From assembly GCF_011742925.1 (NCBI RefSeq), contig NZ_WAEL01000004.1, positions 496,001-560,000 of the forward strand: a DNA stretch of 64,000 nucleotides, given 5' to 3'. Shown piece by piece: positions 8,944 through 17,341 of this stretch. This DNA comes from Fibrivirga algicola (GTDB taxonomy: Bacteria; Bacteroidota; Bacteroidia; Cytophagales; Spirosomataceae). Every line of letters starts with the position of its first letter. Within the stretch, counting starts at the first letter, position 1. A program made the translations under genes and the position numbers. The notes beneath the pieces were generated by a model. That model had not been told where the DNA came from and did no database searches. It worked only from the letters and a program-made list of their open reading frames with translations.

Positions 8944-9336
8944 ACGCAGGTATGTTCCCGGGGTTACCAGCCGCTTTCTTCGAACGTGGCCCTAGCCGTA
9001 AAACTACGTAATCTGCAGCTTGTCAGGCCGTTGAATCAGCCTGCGCAGGTAGTGCATTCGTTGATCTTCATGTTCCCTAAAAAGGCCCTGCATTCGTGTG
9101 GGGCCTTTTTCGTGCGGTACAACGGCTAAAACAGTGCGGACTACTTATTGGGCGTACAACTACCTGATTTATGAATTTGGTAACAGCTTATTCACTATAT
9201 GCCTGCAGATTTGTCTGCACAGTCAGCCAGACAACAACCTGTTTGTCAACAAACTAAAGGCATAACCAGACCTAAATCAGGAGCAGAGCTGGCTAAACCA
9301 TCTATGTATCTATTCACCATTAATTTCCAACCATCC
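8944..9336. other. Intergenic stretch
   Basis: About 390 bp without a convincing gene. It holds the glucanase terminator (9078-9111) and a small hairpin, TTGTCTG with CAGACAA (9211-9234), upstream of the collagen-like lipoprotein gene. An in-frame ATG at 9199 would extend that lipoprotein but precedes no signal sequence. Nothing else is recognised. Confidence 0.6.
9078..9111 (+). terminator. Rho-independent terminator of the GH16 gene
   Basis: A 10-bp stem, AAAAAGGCCC with GGGCCTTTTT, with a 14-nt loop and a T run. Confidence 0.85.
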
Positions 9337-9852
9337 ATGAAAATTCGTGCTATCATCCACACCTCACTCCTGCTCGCAGCTACCATTACAGTATCGGTCG
9401 TAGGCTGTAAACCCGGAAAAGACGGAGCAGTTGGTCCGCAGGGAGAAACAGGTCTACAAGGGTCTAAAGGTGACCCCGGATCGGCCAACGTAATCTATTC
9501 TCCCTGGATCACCACCACCTTTACAGGCAGTGGCACTTTATTCACGGGAAACATCACGGCACCAAAAATTACGCAGGAAATGCTCGACAAAGCCGATATC
9601 CGGGTGTACTGGAACGAAGGTGGCCGGGTTCTATCGCTTCCCTATGCTGAAGTATTTGGCACAACAGCCTACACCGTGCATCAACGCATTTACGTGGGTC
9701 GAATTGAACTAAGAGCGAGCTACGCCCTGACCACGCAGCAGTTCCGCTATGTGATCATTCCGGGAGGCGTGCCGTCGGGTCGGGCAGCCAACGAAGGTGT
9801 AAACCGATCAGATTACCAGGCCGTAAAAGCCTACTACAGCATTCCTGACTGA
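9337..9852 (+). CDS. Lipoprotein with short collagen-like segment
   Basis: 171 residues. A signal peptide ends in the lipobox VVGC, giving a lipid-anchored cysteine. It is followed at once by a short collagen-like Gly-x-y run (GKDGAVGPQGETG through GDPG), then a ~120-residue domain of unknown function (SPWITTTFTGSG, EVFGTTAYTVHQRIYVG). The ATG at 9337 is preferred over the in-frame 9199 because the signal sequence begins there. Such proteins are common in Bacteroidota; the collagen part probably makes a trimeric stalk. Confidence 0.8.
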   Translation: MKIRAIIHTSLLLAATITVSVVGCKPGKDGAVGPQGETGLQGSKGDPGSANVIYSPWITTTFTGSGTLFTGNITAPKITQEMLDKADIRVYWNEGGRVLSLPYAEVFGTTAYTVHQRIYVGRIELRASYALTTQQFRYVIIPGGVPSGRAANEGVNRSDYQAVKAYYSIPD

Positions 9853-9928
9853 ATCGGCTACACTGCCATTTGTACCTCTTCCTTTCTGGGGTCTACTTAT
9901 TAAATCCCAACTCCCTGGTAACAACTCT

Positions 9929-10345
9929 ATGCAAACCACACCTATCCACTCAAGCAATTACCTATCTGTTACGAACAGGAACGCAAGGCTGCCCCTTCGC
10001 AGGTTCGTTGATCTCTGCCTACCGCTGTTGTTGTATCTATCTATTGGTCAAATCGGCAGGTCACAAGGGCTCGATCCGGTTCCGCCACCTGACGGACTAC
10101 CTACTGAACTACGCATGAGCCTGATGAAAGAACGACTGAAGCAGCCAGTTCCACCCTCGGCCGGATTCTGGGTTGTTACTGAGCAACCGAGCAGGAAAGA
10201 CCCCACGCTACTGAGCTACTATACTGAACAACAGCAGCTACTGAAAACCGATACACTACCTCACAAACGAATCGATATACGCCGTCGAACCGTCGTCAGA
10301 CGGCTCAACGAGCGCCTCGAGTATCTGCTGGCAACCTATCGGTGA
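9929..10345 (+). CDS. Hypothetical protein, 138 aa, possible membrane anchor
   Basis: It has one hydrophobic segment (FVDLCLPLLLYLSIGQIG, about residues 26-43) after a basic N-terminal stretch, then a proline-rich linker (PVPPPDG) and a basic C-terminal region with IRRRTVVRRLNERL. I recognise no family. It follows the collagen-like lipoprotein by 76 bp, and a hairpin at 10358-10413 follows its stop. The true start is unsure. Confidence 0.5.
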   Translation: MQTTPIHSSNYLSVTNRNARLPLRRFVDLCLPLLLYLSIGQIGRSQGLDPVPPPDGLPTELRMSLMKERLKQPVPPSAGFWVVTEQPSRKDPTLLSYYTEQQQLLKTDTLPHKRIDIRRRTVVRRLNERLEYLLATYR

Positions 10346-10357
10346 GAGTTGGGGTTG

Positions 10358-10413
10358 CCAAGTTAGGGTCGGTAGCGCCTGACTTATAGCTATCAGCACC
10401 GACCTAAGCTTGG
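10358..10413. terminator. Hairpin between convergent genes
   Basis: The imperfect inverted repeat CCAAGTTAGGGTCGGT / ACCGACCTAAGCTTGG covers the convergent gap and overlaps the stop codon of the LuxC-like gene. There is no long T run. Confidence 0.5.
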
Positions 10414-11447
10414 TCCAGCGCAGCCAGGAAAGCCATGGTGTCTACTCCGTCGGGGTAGTCAGTCAGGCCAGGGCATTGCGTTTGGCCGAACGGAACAGAC
10501 CCCGCATACCAGCCATTGGCCGACGCCACCACCTGAATCTTGTCGGCATAATCGGCCAATAGCGTTTTCAGATGATCGAGGTCGTTGTATTTCTGGTAGT
10601 ACACGACCGAAATAGGCGACACCAGACCGGGCTGCTCGGTAATCATCAGGAAGCCGTTATCGAGGTGATCAACGCGGTTGACCAGGTAAATCGACCGGTT
10701 GTAGTCGTAGTTGTTCGAATACTTGTGCTGGCTCAGAAACTCGGAAGACCGGGGTTCCAGCGTGTGCAGCAGCGGCGTAAAACTAAACGACTGCCCGTCA
10801 TAATCGGCCGGCACAAACAGGGTTGATACATTGCGGCAGCCCAACCCGAAATAGGTCAGGATGTCATCGCCGAGGAGGGCCAACTGCTCGGTAGTTTCGT
10901 GGCCAGTCAACACGGCAACCGACGAGCGGTTATGCCGGATAATGCTTGGTTTTTTGGCGAAGTAGTACGTAAAGTAACGAGCGGTATTATCGCTACCAGT
11001 GGCAATAAACGCGTCGGCGTCATTCAGGCGGTCCACAACCTTAACGCTATCGGCGAAGGCAGGCTCTACTTCGAGCAGGGTGTGAATCAGGAACCGCATC
11101 AGGTACTCGTCGAGGCTGCTGAGTTTAGCCAGCAACTTGTGGCCGCTGATCAGCACGCACAGCATATCATGGAAACCGACTGCCGGAATATTACCCGCCA
11201 TAACCACACCGATCCAGCGGGGCGTAGTGGGCTCGGCGGGGTATTGGTTCATCCAAGTGGTCAGGGCCTCGCGGGTCAGCATCTGGTTGGCAATAGCATC
11301 TAACGCACGCTGTACGTTTTCGGGATTGAACCAGTTGTTCTTCGAGTTGGCCCGGTAAGCAGCTTCCTCCCGATCCGCTTTGCGAGCAGGATCACGGAGC
11401 ACATCACCGAGTTTTATAAAGGCGTCGAGTCGTTGTTGACGGTTCAC
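10404..11447 (-). CDS. LuxC-like acyl-CoA reductase
   Basis: A 347-residue aldehyde-dehydrogenase-fold enzyme of the LuxC family. The likely acyl-accepting cysteine is in YFGLGCRNVST. Family stretches include IGVVMAGNIPAVGFHD and FIATGSDNTARYF for cofactor binding. It would reduce an acyl-CoA or acyl-phosphate to an aldehyde with NAD(P)H. No luxD, luxE or luxA/B neighbours are present, so a bioluminescence role is not implied. The gene upstream of it on the same strand is trmD, separated by a heptad-armed hairpin. Confidence 0.9.
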   Translation of the reverse strand: MNRQQRLDAFIKLGDVLRDPARKADREEAAYRANSKNNWFNPENVQRALDAIANQMLTREALTTWMNQYPAEPTTPRWIGVVMAGNIPAVGFHDMLCVLISGHKLLAKLSSLDEYLMRFLIHTLLEVEPAFADSVKVVDRLNDADAFIATGSDNTARYFTYYFAKKPSIIRHNRSSVAVLTGHETTEQLALLGDDILTYFGLGCRNVSTLFVPADYDGQSFSFTPLLHTLEPRSSEFLSQHKYSNNYDYNRSIYLVNRVDHLDNGFLMITEQPGLVSPISVVYYQKYNDLDHLKTLLADYADKIQVVASANGWYAGSVPFGQTQCPGLTDYPDGVDTMAFLAALDQA

Positions 11448-11448
11448 T

Positions 11449-11550
11449 TGTTGGTTGTTGTTTATGGTTTGCGGGTTGTCGTTTGATGGTGCGCTGCCAG
11501 ATCAGAGTTAAGCCCTACAGCAGCGACCATCAACCGGCAAACCGCAAACG
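11449..11550. repeat. Heptad-armed hairpin, copy 1
   Basis: The left arm consists of 7-bp units such as TTTATGG TTTGCGG and TTTGATG, leading into GTGCGCTGC. The right arm starts GCAGCGACCATCAAC and continues CGGCAAACCGCAAACG. It fills the gap between trmD and the LuxC-like gene. Confidence 0.65.
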
Positions 11551-11554
11551 TCAT

Positions 11555-12232
11555 TTATTTGTCCAGTAGATCAGGCCTGCGGGCCTGGGTACGTGCCAAC
11601 GCCTGCTCGTGCCGCCAATTGTCGATCATGGCTTCGTGGCCCGACAACAAAATATCAGGTACGTTCCAGCCTTCAAAATTAGCGGGTCGGGTGTAGATAG
11701 GCGGGGCCAGCAGGTCATCCTGAAACGAGTCGGTAAGAGCGGATGTTTCATCACCCAGCACACCGGGAATGAGCCGGATGATCGCATCGGACAGGACGGC
11801 CGCGGCCAGTTCGCCACCCGATAGCACGTAGTCGCCGATACTGATTTCGCGGGTGATAAAATGCTCCCGAACGCGCTCGTCCACTCCTTTGTAGTGCCCA
11901 CAAAGGATAATCAGATTCTGCGCGAGCGACAGCCGGTTCACCAGGGGTTGTGCCAGGCGTTCGCCATCGGGCGTCATGTAAATCACATCGTCGTAGGTAC
12001 GTTCGGCCTGGAGGTTCCGGATGCACTTGGCGATGGGTTCGATCTGCATTACCATACCCGCCCCGCCACCAAACGGATAGTCGTCGATGCGGCGGTGTTT
12101 GTCGGCGGTATAGTCGCGAAGGTCATGAACTAATACCTCCACCTGACCGCCCTGCTGCGCCCGGTGTAAAATCGAATGGCCAAAGAAACTGTCGAGCAGT
12201 CGTGGCAGGCAGGTGATGATGTCGATACGCAT
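11555..12232 (-). CDS. trmD: tRNA (guanine-37-N1)-methyltransferase TrmD
   Basis: A 225-residue SPOUT-class enzyme that methylates G37 of tRNAs. Visible signatures are [21 protein letters not shown] at the start, [23 protein letters not shown] and [10 protein letters not shown] (the SAM-binding knot). It starts 7 bp after rimM ends and so forms one unit with rimM. The order rpsP-rimM-trmD is the classical ribosome-maturation operon; rplS is not adjacent here. Confidence 0.97.
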   Translation of the reverse strand: MRIDIITCLPRLLDSFFGHSILHRAQQGGQVEVLVHDLRDYTADKHRRIDDYPFGGGAGMVMQIEPIAKCIRNLQAERTYDDVIYMTPDGERLAQPLVNRLSLAQNLIILCGHYKGVDERVREHFITREISIGDYVLSGGELAAAVLSDAIIRLIPGVLGDETSALTDSFQDDLLAPPIYTRPANFEGWNVPDILLSGHEAMIDNWRHEQALARTQARRPDLLDK

Positions 12233-12239
12233 GGGTCAA

Positions 12240-12833
12240 TCAGGCTTTGTCGTCGTCGTAGTCAGCGTCGCCATCAACGGCGTCGTCGGGCAGGCCGGCG
12301 TCTGTGAGGTACACCTCGAGCAGGCCCTCGGGAAGTTCCACGTTCAGCGTTTTGGCGGCCCGGTCAATGGTTTTCACAATGGCGCTGTTGATCGGAATCA
12401 GCATTTCCTGTCCGCGGTAGTCCATCGCAATCAGGTCCTGCGTAGGCATCGCCATAACCGATGATACGGTACCAAGCGGCCCTTCTTCCTTATCGACAAT
12501 TCTGTATCCGATGATTTCGTGGTAATAAAACCGGTCGGGATCAGTGATCTGTTCCAGGTTGTCGAGCGGAAGCCAGATCGGGCAGTTAATTAGTTTTTTA
12601 GCCTCTTCGAGGGTATCAACGTCTTCCAGAGCCACAATAGCCCGGTCGCGGTTGATCGATGACGACTCAATAAAATAAGGCGTCAGTTCACCCCGCACTT
12701 CGATCAATACCGAGTCGAGGTCTTCGTATTCGCTCGGGTCATCAACATCCAGGAAAAACACCACTTCGCCATTCAGGCCGTGCGTCTTGGTAATGTGCCC
12801 CAGTTGAAAGCAATCGTCTTTAGTCATGTTCAA
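12240..12833 (-). CDS. rimM: Ribosome maturation factor RimM
   Basis: A 197-residue protein with the RimM N-terminal beta-barrel (FQLGHITKTHGLNGEV) and a C-terminal PRC barrel (YYHEIIGYRIVDKEEGPLG, VELPEGLLEVYL), ending in an acidic Asp-rich tail. It assists 30S head assembly near S19. It lies directly upstream of trmD. A heptad-armed hairpin and the rpsP terminator separate it from rpsP, so rimM-trmD may depend on read-through or on their own promoter. Confidence 0.95.
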   Translation of the reverse strand: MNMTKDDCFQLGHITKTHGLNGEVVFFLDVDDPSEYEDLDSVLIEVRGELTPYFIESSSINRDRAIVALEDVDTLEEAKKLINCPIWLPLDNLEQITDPDRFYYHEIIGYRIVDKEEGPLGTVSSVMAMPTQDLIAMDYRGQEMLIPINSAIVKTIDRAAKTLNVELPEGLLEVYLTDAGLPDDAVDGDADYDDDKA

Positions 12834-12836
12834 AGG

Positions 12837-12908
12837 GAGTTTCAGGTGTCAAGTGCGCTGCTCATCTGACAGATGATGTGTAAACACCGCACTTGCCACC
12901 TGAAACTC
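12837..12908. repeat. Heptad-armed hairpin, copy 2
   Basis: GAGTTTCAGGTGTCAAGTGCG pairs, with one mismatch, with CGCACTTGCCACCTGAAACTC. Core GCGCTGCTCA. It lies between rpsP and rimM. Confidence 0.75.
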
Positions 12909-12934
12909 TTTTTAGAGTAACAAATTTTCCTACA

Positions 12935-12966
12935 AAAAAAGCCTGCTCGGTTGAACAGGCTTTTTC
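12935..12966 (-). terminator. Terminator after rpsP
   Basis: A stem of AAAAAGCCTG with CAGGCTTTTT and a T run on the minus strand lies 19 bp past the rpsP stop. Confidence 0.8.
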
Positions 12967-12984
12967 ATTGACAATGAATGCGGG

Positions 12985-13584
12985 TTACGCAGCCGTTTCG
13001 TCAGCGGCAGGTGCATCGGCAGCAGCAGGGGCTTCAGCAACCGGAGTTTCCTCGGCGGCAACATCAGCGGCTGGCGCTTCGTCAGCAGCAGGAGCTTCTT
13101 CAGCAGCCTCAACAACTGGCTCTTCTACTTTGTACTTGGCCGCAATGGCTTCAGCACGAGCAGCACTCACTTTCTGTTCAGCCGCCAGACGCTCCTGACG
13201 AGCTTTGTCTTTCGCCTGATCTTTCGTGTCGGCAGTACCAGCTACGCGGTTGGCTTTATCTTCTTTCCAGGCGTTGAATTTCTCGTCGGCCGATTCCTGT
13301 GTGATAGCGCCTTTAACAACACCCACTTGAAGGTGTTTTTTCAGCATGATACCTTCGTGCGAGAAGATCGAACGGGTGGTGTCAGATGGTTGGGCACCCA
13401 CCATGAGCCAATGTACGGCACGGTCGGCTTGCAATACGATCCGGGCGGGGTCAATGTTTGGGTTGTACGAACCGATTTTCTCGATGTACTTACCATCACG
13501 AGGTGAACTAGATTCGGCGACTACGATATCATAGATAGCCATCCGTTTGCGTCCACGACGCGCTAAGCGAATTTTAACTGCCAT
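12985..13584 (-). CDS. rpsP: 30S ribosomal protein S16 with long acidic C-terminal extension
   Basis: 199 residues. The first ~80 are normal S16 ([47 protein letters not shown]). The rest is an extension: a Lys-rich helical part, then an Ala/Glu/Pro-rich tail from about residue 150. Typical S16 is ~80-90 residues; extended forms are usual in this phylum. S16 binds 16S rRNA early in 30S assembly. Upstream lie two leader hairpins and a TACTTTTG promoter box. A terminator directly follows the gene. Confidence 0.97.
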   Translation of the reverse strand: MAVKIRLARRGRKRMAIYDIVVAESSSPRDGKYIEKIGSYNPNIDPARIVLQADRAVHWLMVGAQPSDTTRSIFSHEGIMLKKHLQVGVVKGAITQESADEKFNAWKEDKANRVAGTADTKDQAKDKARQERLAAEQKVSAARAEAIAAKYKVEEPVVEAAEEAPAADEAPAADVAAEETPVAEAPAAADAPAADETAA

Positions 13585-13605
13585 TATCAGGAGTTTTTAA
13601 AACCC

Positions 13606-13645
13606 GGAAAGAACTCGTCTTTCCATGGGGGGAACACGTCCCCCG
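13606..13645 (-). promoter_or_regulatory. Paired hairpins in the rpsP leader
   Basis: Two adjacent stems lie between promoter and start codon: GGAAAGA/TCTTTCC (13606-13624) and a G/C stem GGGGGA with TCCCCC (about 13627-13645). They are possibly an attenuator or protein-binding leader. Confidence 0.45.
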
Positions 13646-13660
13646 GGTGTAACATAGCCG

Positions 13661-13668
13661 CAAAAGTA
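13661..13668 (-). promoter_or_regulatory. Candidate -7 box for rpsP
   Basis: The minus strand reads TACTTTTG, matching TAnnTTTG, about 75 bp upstream of the rpsP ATG. A TTG lies 23 bp further up, a little farther than usual. Confidence 0.5.
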
Positions 13669-13695
13669 CGGCTTTAACTTGAAAAACGCTACAAC

Positions 13696-14096
13696 GACCC
13701 GGACCTATAAGCCGGATTCTGTCGGCCCGACCGTACCCGTGGGCGCGTCGAACCGTCTTATCATTTATCTGGGAGAGCCGTCACCGACTCCCTCTATCGA
13801 CCTACCCGTACCGGCATCCCTCCTTTGCAGGAGAGCATGGAGACGAGCCGCCCCGCATCCGGTACATATTTGGTCTTTCAGCCCCTAAGGTTTATCCTGC
13901 CCCGCTGGTCGCCCAGCGCGCGGTGGTCTCTTACACCCCCTTTTCACCCTTACCCTGCGGCGGTATTTTTTCTGTGACACTGGCTGTCGAACGGTGGTTA
14001 CCCCCCGCCCGCCTTCCCGTTAGGAAGTAGGGTGCTCTATGCTGTCCGGACTTTCCTCCCCGCCCGAAAGCGAGGCGATAAGACGGTCCGGGCCGT
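13696..14096 (-). ncRNA. rnpB: RNase P RNA (class A)
   Basis: The minus strand carries the catalytic RNA of RNase P, which matures tRNA 5' ends. The 5' and 3' ends pair as helix P1 (GGCCCGGACC with GGTCCGGGTC). Conserved pieces appear in order: GAGGAAAGTCCGGACA after P1, GGGTAAGGGTGAAAAGG and GTAAGAGACCACCGC in the middle, AGGATAAACC, and the 3' motif GACAGAATCCGGCTTATAGG. The length of about 400 nt is normal for type A. The 5' end is estimated from P1 and could be a few bases further upstream (up to ~14101). Confidence 0.95.
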
Positions 14097-14107
14097 TATA
14101 ACGCAGC

Positions 14108-14115
14108 ACAAAGGT
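14108..14115 (-). promoter_or_regulatory. Candidate -7 box for rnpB
   Basis: The minus strand TACCTTTG fits TAnnTTTG and ends about 7-12 bp before the RNA start. Confidence 0.5.
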
Positions 14116-14141
14116 AGGGTAAAAGTGGGAAGTCTGGCTCG

Positions 14142-15026
14142 TTACGCCTGATAGGCTGGGGCGAACTCGTTTTTGGCGAAATCGACTAGTTTTACTTTAC
14201 CCGGAGTTGGGCGATTGTTCATGTAGTCAGCCTGCATTGATCCGTCGCGAATGGCCACACCCATTTCGGTGTATTTGGTGGCAATTTCTTCACTCAAACC
14301 TGCCTGTAGCATGCCCTGTGTGTTTTGCTCGTCAGAGAAGACAATCCAGGGGGTTTCGGGCTTCCCAACGGCGCTACCCAGGATCCGGGCAATTTCAGCA
14401 CCGGTTTTTTCATCACCGGCAATGTAGCGTACCTGGAACCGGGTGAAATCAAGGCGAAGCAGTTCGTCCAGTGCAACAGCGGCGATGTCGCTGGTGTGCA
14501 CCAGCACGACTTGGTCGTCGCCAAAATTGCTTCCCATGATGCCCATGCCTTTTACCATTCCCGCCATTGCATGTAAGTTTTGCATGAAATATGACGGACG
14601 AAGTGCTTTCACGTTCAGACCGGCAATTGCCTGCAACTTCTGCTCCAGATCGTACAATCCATCGATCGGGCCGGTAAGCTGGCCTTTGTGCGCCCCAATA
14701 CTACTGAGCACAACCGCGAAACGAATGTCATTTGCCCTGATGGCGGCCATATAGCTATCGCTGATCCGATTCTGGTCGCCCCGCCAGTCGGTGGTGTCGA
14801 ATTTGGGAGGAATCATTAGATACACAGCGTCGGCGTTGGCAAATGCAGTGGTTACAAACGCAGCATCGGCCAGGTCACCCACGGCAGCCGTTGCGCCAAG
14901 AGTCTCGATTTTTGCCGCCGTTTCCTGCTTGCTGGTGATGACCGTCACGGTGTGACCAGCCTTGACTAAACCTTCCGTGATGGGCTTTCCCGTATTGCCC
15001 AATGAACCAGTAATTACGTAATGCAT
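14142..15026 (-). CDS. NmrA-like NAD(P)-binding oxidoreductase/regulator
   Basis: A 294-residue Rossmann-fold protein. The N-terminal YVITGSLGNTGKPI is the dinucleotide-binding loop, followed by VTVITSKQETAAKIETLGA, which recognises the cofactor, and the middle (LKALRPSYFMQNL-like) is typical of NmrA/quinone-oxidoreductase-2 relatives. Such proteins sense or reduce with NADPH. The ATG at 15026 was chosen because the fold begins there; the frame is open to 15068. A symmetric operator-like site lies 28-43 bp upstream. Confidence 0.85.
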   Translation of the reverse strand: MHYVITGSLGNTGKPITEGLVKAGHTVTVITSKQETAAKIETLGATAAVGDLADAAFVTTAFANADAVYLMIPPKFDTTDWRGDQNRISDSYMAAIRANDIRFAVVLSSIGAHKGQLTGPIDGLYDLEQKLQAIAGLNVKALRPSYFMQNLHAMAGMVKGMGIMGSNFGDDQVVLVHTSDIAAVALDELLRLDFTRFQVRYIAGDEKTGAEIARILGSAVGKPETPWIVFSDEQNTQGMLQAGLSEEIATKYTEMGVAIRDGSMQADYMNNRPTPGKVKLVDFAKNEFAPAYQA

Positions 15027-15053
15027 TGTCTCGAGTGTTAAATGAAAACTTAA

Positions 15054-15069
15054 CGTTTGTATGTACAAA
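15054..15069. promoter_or_regulatory. Candidate operator, 7-2-7 inverted repeat
   Basis: GTTTGTA-TG-TACAAAC lies between divergent genes. A half site, GTTTGTAC, recurs at 15125-15132. It is likely bound by a dimeric repressor. Confidence 0.5.
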
Positions 15070-15117
15070 CGAAACAGAAGGGATTGTAATTAGTTCGCCT
15101 AATCCGGCGAGTTACCT

Positions 15118-15125
15118 TACTTTTG
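15118..15125 (+). promoter_or_regulatory. Candidate -7 box for the exonuclease gene
   Basis: TACTTTTG fits TAnnTTTG, 45 bp upstream of the ATG at 15170. It overlaps the operator half site at 15125. No well-spaced -33 TTG is seen. Confidence 0.4.
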
Positions 15126-15169
15126 TTTGTACACGTTACTTTATACCGGCCAGCTGGCTACTCCTACTA

Positions 15170-15784
15170 ATGCCCTTTTTAGTTCTCGATCTGGAAATGT
15201 CTGGCCCTGAGCCGGGATTCAATGAAATTATTCAGTTGGGTGCTGTGCTATTCGATGATAACTGGATCGAAAAGGGACAGTACCTGACCAACGTGTATCC
15301 CGAAAACGCCGAAGCGTTCACCGCGTCGGCCGAAAAGGTGCACAATCTGTCACTGGCCGACCTCGACGATGCACCCATGATTTATGATGTGCTACCCGAG
15401 TTTGAAAACTGGATTTGCGAAAAGCTGAACATCCGCGTACCGCCCAATCAGCTCGACAAAACGCCGTTCCTCCGCAATGTGGTCATTTGTGGACAAAGCG
15501 TGATGCACGACATCAACTTTTTGAAACAGGCCTATATCGACGAAAAACTGAAGTGGCCTTTCTCGCGCACCCTGGTCGATCTGCATACACTCAGCTACTT
15601 TGTGTTCCGCGTGTTGCAAAAGAATGGCAAGCCAACGCCAAAGGGCCTGAGCCTGACGGCTATCGCGGCCCATTTCGGGTTTGAACGGGAAGACACATTT
15701 CACAATGCCCTGGAAGATGCCATTCTGACGGCCCAGTGTCTAAAAACCATTTTTGCCCTTGGTGACGGCTTCAAAATGGCCTAG
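15170..15784 (+). CDS. DEDDh 3'-5' exonuclease
   Basis: A 204-residue DnaQ/oligoribonuclease-like exonuclease. Exo I is VLDLEMSG (Asp and Glu), Exo II is near VMHDINFLKQAY, and Exo III is HNALEDAIL with the general-base His and last Asp, giving DEDDh. As a stand-alone domain without polymerase or helicase parts, it may trim DNA or RNA ends. The start at 15170 is where the fold begins; the open frame extends further up through the operator region. It is divergent from the NmrA-like gene. Confidence 0.88.
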   Translation: MPFLVLDLEMSGPEPGFNEIIQLGAVLFDDNWIEKGQYLTNVYPENAEAFTASAEKVHNLSLADLDDAPMIYDVLPEFENWICEKLNIRVPPNQLDKTPFLRNVVICGQSVMHDINFLKQAYIDEKLKWPFSRTLVDLHTLSYFVFRVLQKNGKPTPKGLSLTAIAAHFGFEREDTFHNALEDAILTAQCLKTIFALGDGFKMA

Positions 15785-15796
15785 CAGGATACGTAC

Positions 15797-17146
15797 CTAC
15801 CCTGTTAAAAAATGCCGGAACCACTGACCAGATTGCTTAATGATGCGGTGCTGGGTTCGGTGGTCAACGTGCACTAGACCAAACCGCGGACGATAGCCTT
15901 CTGCCCATTCGAAATTATCGAGCAGGGTCCAGACGAAGTAACCGGCCAAGTCGATGCCATCGGCTTTCGCCTGCCGTACCTGTTGCAGGCATTGCACATG
16001 GTAGGCCGTGCGGGCGGTGTCGATCACCTGCCCCTGCTCCACCTGATCATAGAAGGCAGCTCCGCTTTCGGCCACGATCCATCTGTGCGGGCCATCGTAG
16101 AGGCTAAACTGCCGGATAATTTGCAGCATACTGGTTGGGTGTATCTCCCAGCCCATTTCTGTTACGGCCTCAACGCGGCGGCGGTTGGGCGACACGTCGC
16201 GGCCCCAGAGGTACGGCACCAGCATCGAATGCTCAACCACGACCCGGAAGTAATGCTGGAGACCGATCAGGTCAAAATCAAAAGCCAGCCGTTCCCGGTC
16301 GCCCGGTTTGGCAAAACGTTTTTCAATCGACTTCAGGAAGGGCAACTCCTGGGTGGGGTAGCCTAGCCCCAACGCCGGTTCGATAAACAGACGATTCAAC
16401 AGGGCGTTGGCCCGTTGTGCCGCCTGTACATCCCGTTTCAATGGGCTGATCGCGTCAACGGGTGAGCACGAAAAGGTGGTGCCAACAACAGCGCCGGGTA
16501 CGTGTTCGCGGATGATACGCCCCCCATCGGCCTGAGCCAGCGCGGCATGGTGAATCACCGCCGGAATACTCGTAAAACTTCGTCGGCCGGGCGCATGCAT
16601 ACCCACCAGATAGCCCAGAATGGTAAACGCCGACGGTTCGTTCAGGACAAACCAATGGGTCACTTTATGGCCAAATGCCTTCACCATCAGCGTGACATAC
16701 TCGCCAAACCAGACCAGCACTTCACGGTTGGCCCAGCCGCCTCGGTCTTCGAGCGCCTGTGGTAAGTCCCAATGAAAGAGTGTAACCCAGGGTGTTTGGC
16801 CCTGCCGGATGCATTCGTCGATGACCCGCTCGTAGAACGCCAGTCCCGCCTCGTTGACGCGGCCTGTCCCCTGCGGTAGTACCCGCGACCACGAAATGGA
16901 AAAGCGGAAGGCGGTAAAGCCCATGGCTTTGTTGAGCGCAATATCGGTGGCATAGCGGTGATAAAAATCACAGGCCATAAGCGCATTTTCGCCGGTTTTG
17001 ATAGCGCCGCGTTTCTGCGAGAACGTGTCCCAAATCGATGCGCCCCGACCATCGGTGATGGTCGCCCCTTCAATCTGAAAAGCCGCGGTGGCTGTTCCCC
17101 AAATAAAATCGGCCCCAAACTCGGCGCGGTGTAGTACGGTGGTCAA
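15797..17146 (-). CDS. GH1 beta-glucosidase
   Basis: A 449-residue family 1 glycosidase of normal length. Signatures: FIWGTATAAFQIEG at the start, FHWDLPQALEDRGGW, acid/base Glu in WFVLNEPSAF, and nucleophile Glu in WIVAESGAAF. The last is a variant of the usual TENG. It also has WTLLDNFEWAEGY and FGLVHVD near the end. There is no signal peptide, so it likely hydrolyses cellobiose-type sugars in the cytoplasm. It converges on the exonuclease gene with a 12-bp gap. Confidence 0.96.
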   Translation of the reverse strand: MTTVLHRAEFGADFIWGTATAAFQIEGATITDGRGASIWDTFSQKRGAIKTGENALMACDFYHRYATDIALNKAMGFTAFRFSISWSRVLPQGTGRVNEAGLAFYERVIDECIRQGQTPWVTLFHWDLPQALEDRGGWANREVLVWFGEYVTLMVKAFGHKVTHWFVLNEPSAFTILGYLVGMHAPGRRSFTSIPAVIHHAALAQADGGRIIREHVPGAVVGTTFSCSPVDAISPLKRDVQAAQRANALLNRLFIEPALGLGYPTQELPFLKSIEKRFAKPGDRERLAFDFDLIGLQHYFRVVVEHSMLVPYLWGRDVSPNRRRVEAVTEMGWEIHPTSMLQIIRQFSLYDGPHRWIVAESGAAFYDQVEQGQVIDTARTAYHVQCLQQVRQAKADGIDLAGYFVWTLLDNFEWAEGYRPRFGLVHVDHRTQHRIIKQSGQWFRHFLTG

Positions 17147-17341
17147 TGTACGGTCTGCTCAATCACCGGCAAGTTGAGCAACCTGGTTGAGAAAGTTATA
17201 CCGCCGTCGATTATCAAACTGTTAACCTGCCTATGCGGCGCCCCTACGGGACGATGATAAAAAACAACGGGGCCAGCAGAACACCCACCCTGGCTATCTG
17301 GCTGGTTTTCTGATTGACCCCGGCGGTTCAGGTACGTTCAT

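Noticed and set aside
9199-9336. N-terminal extension of the collagen-like lipoprotein
   Set aside because: A lipoprotein signal peptide must be at the N-terminus; it begins at 9337.
10404-11447. LuxC-like gene plus LLM flavoprotein (3895-4923) as a bioluminescence system
   Set aside because: No luxA/B pair, luxD or luxE; the two genes are 5 kb apart, and the LLM protein is of a general monooxygenase type.
13679-13888. Short open frame within the RNase P RNA
   Set aside because: The DNA is fully explained by the opposite-strand rnpB structure.
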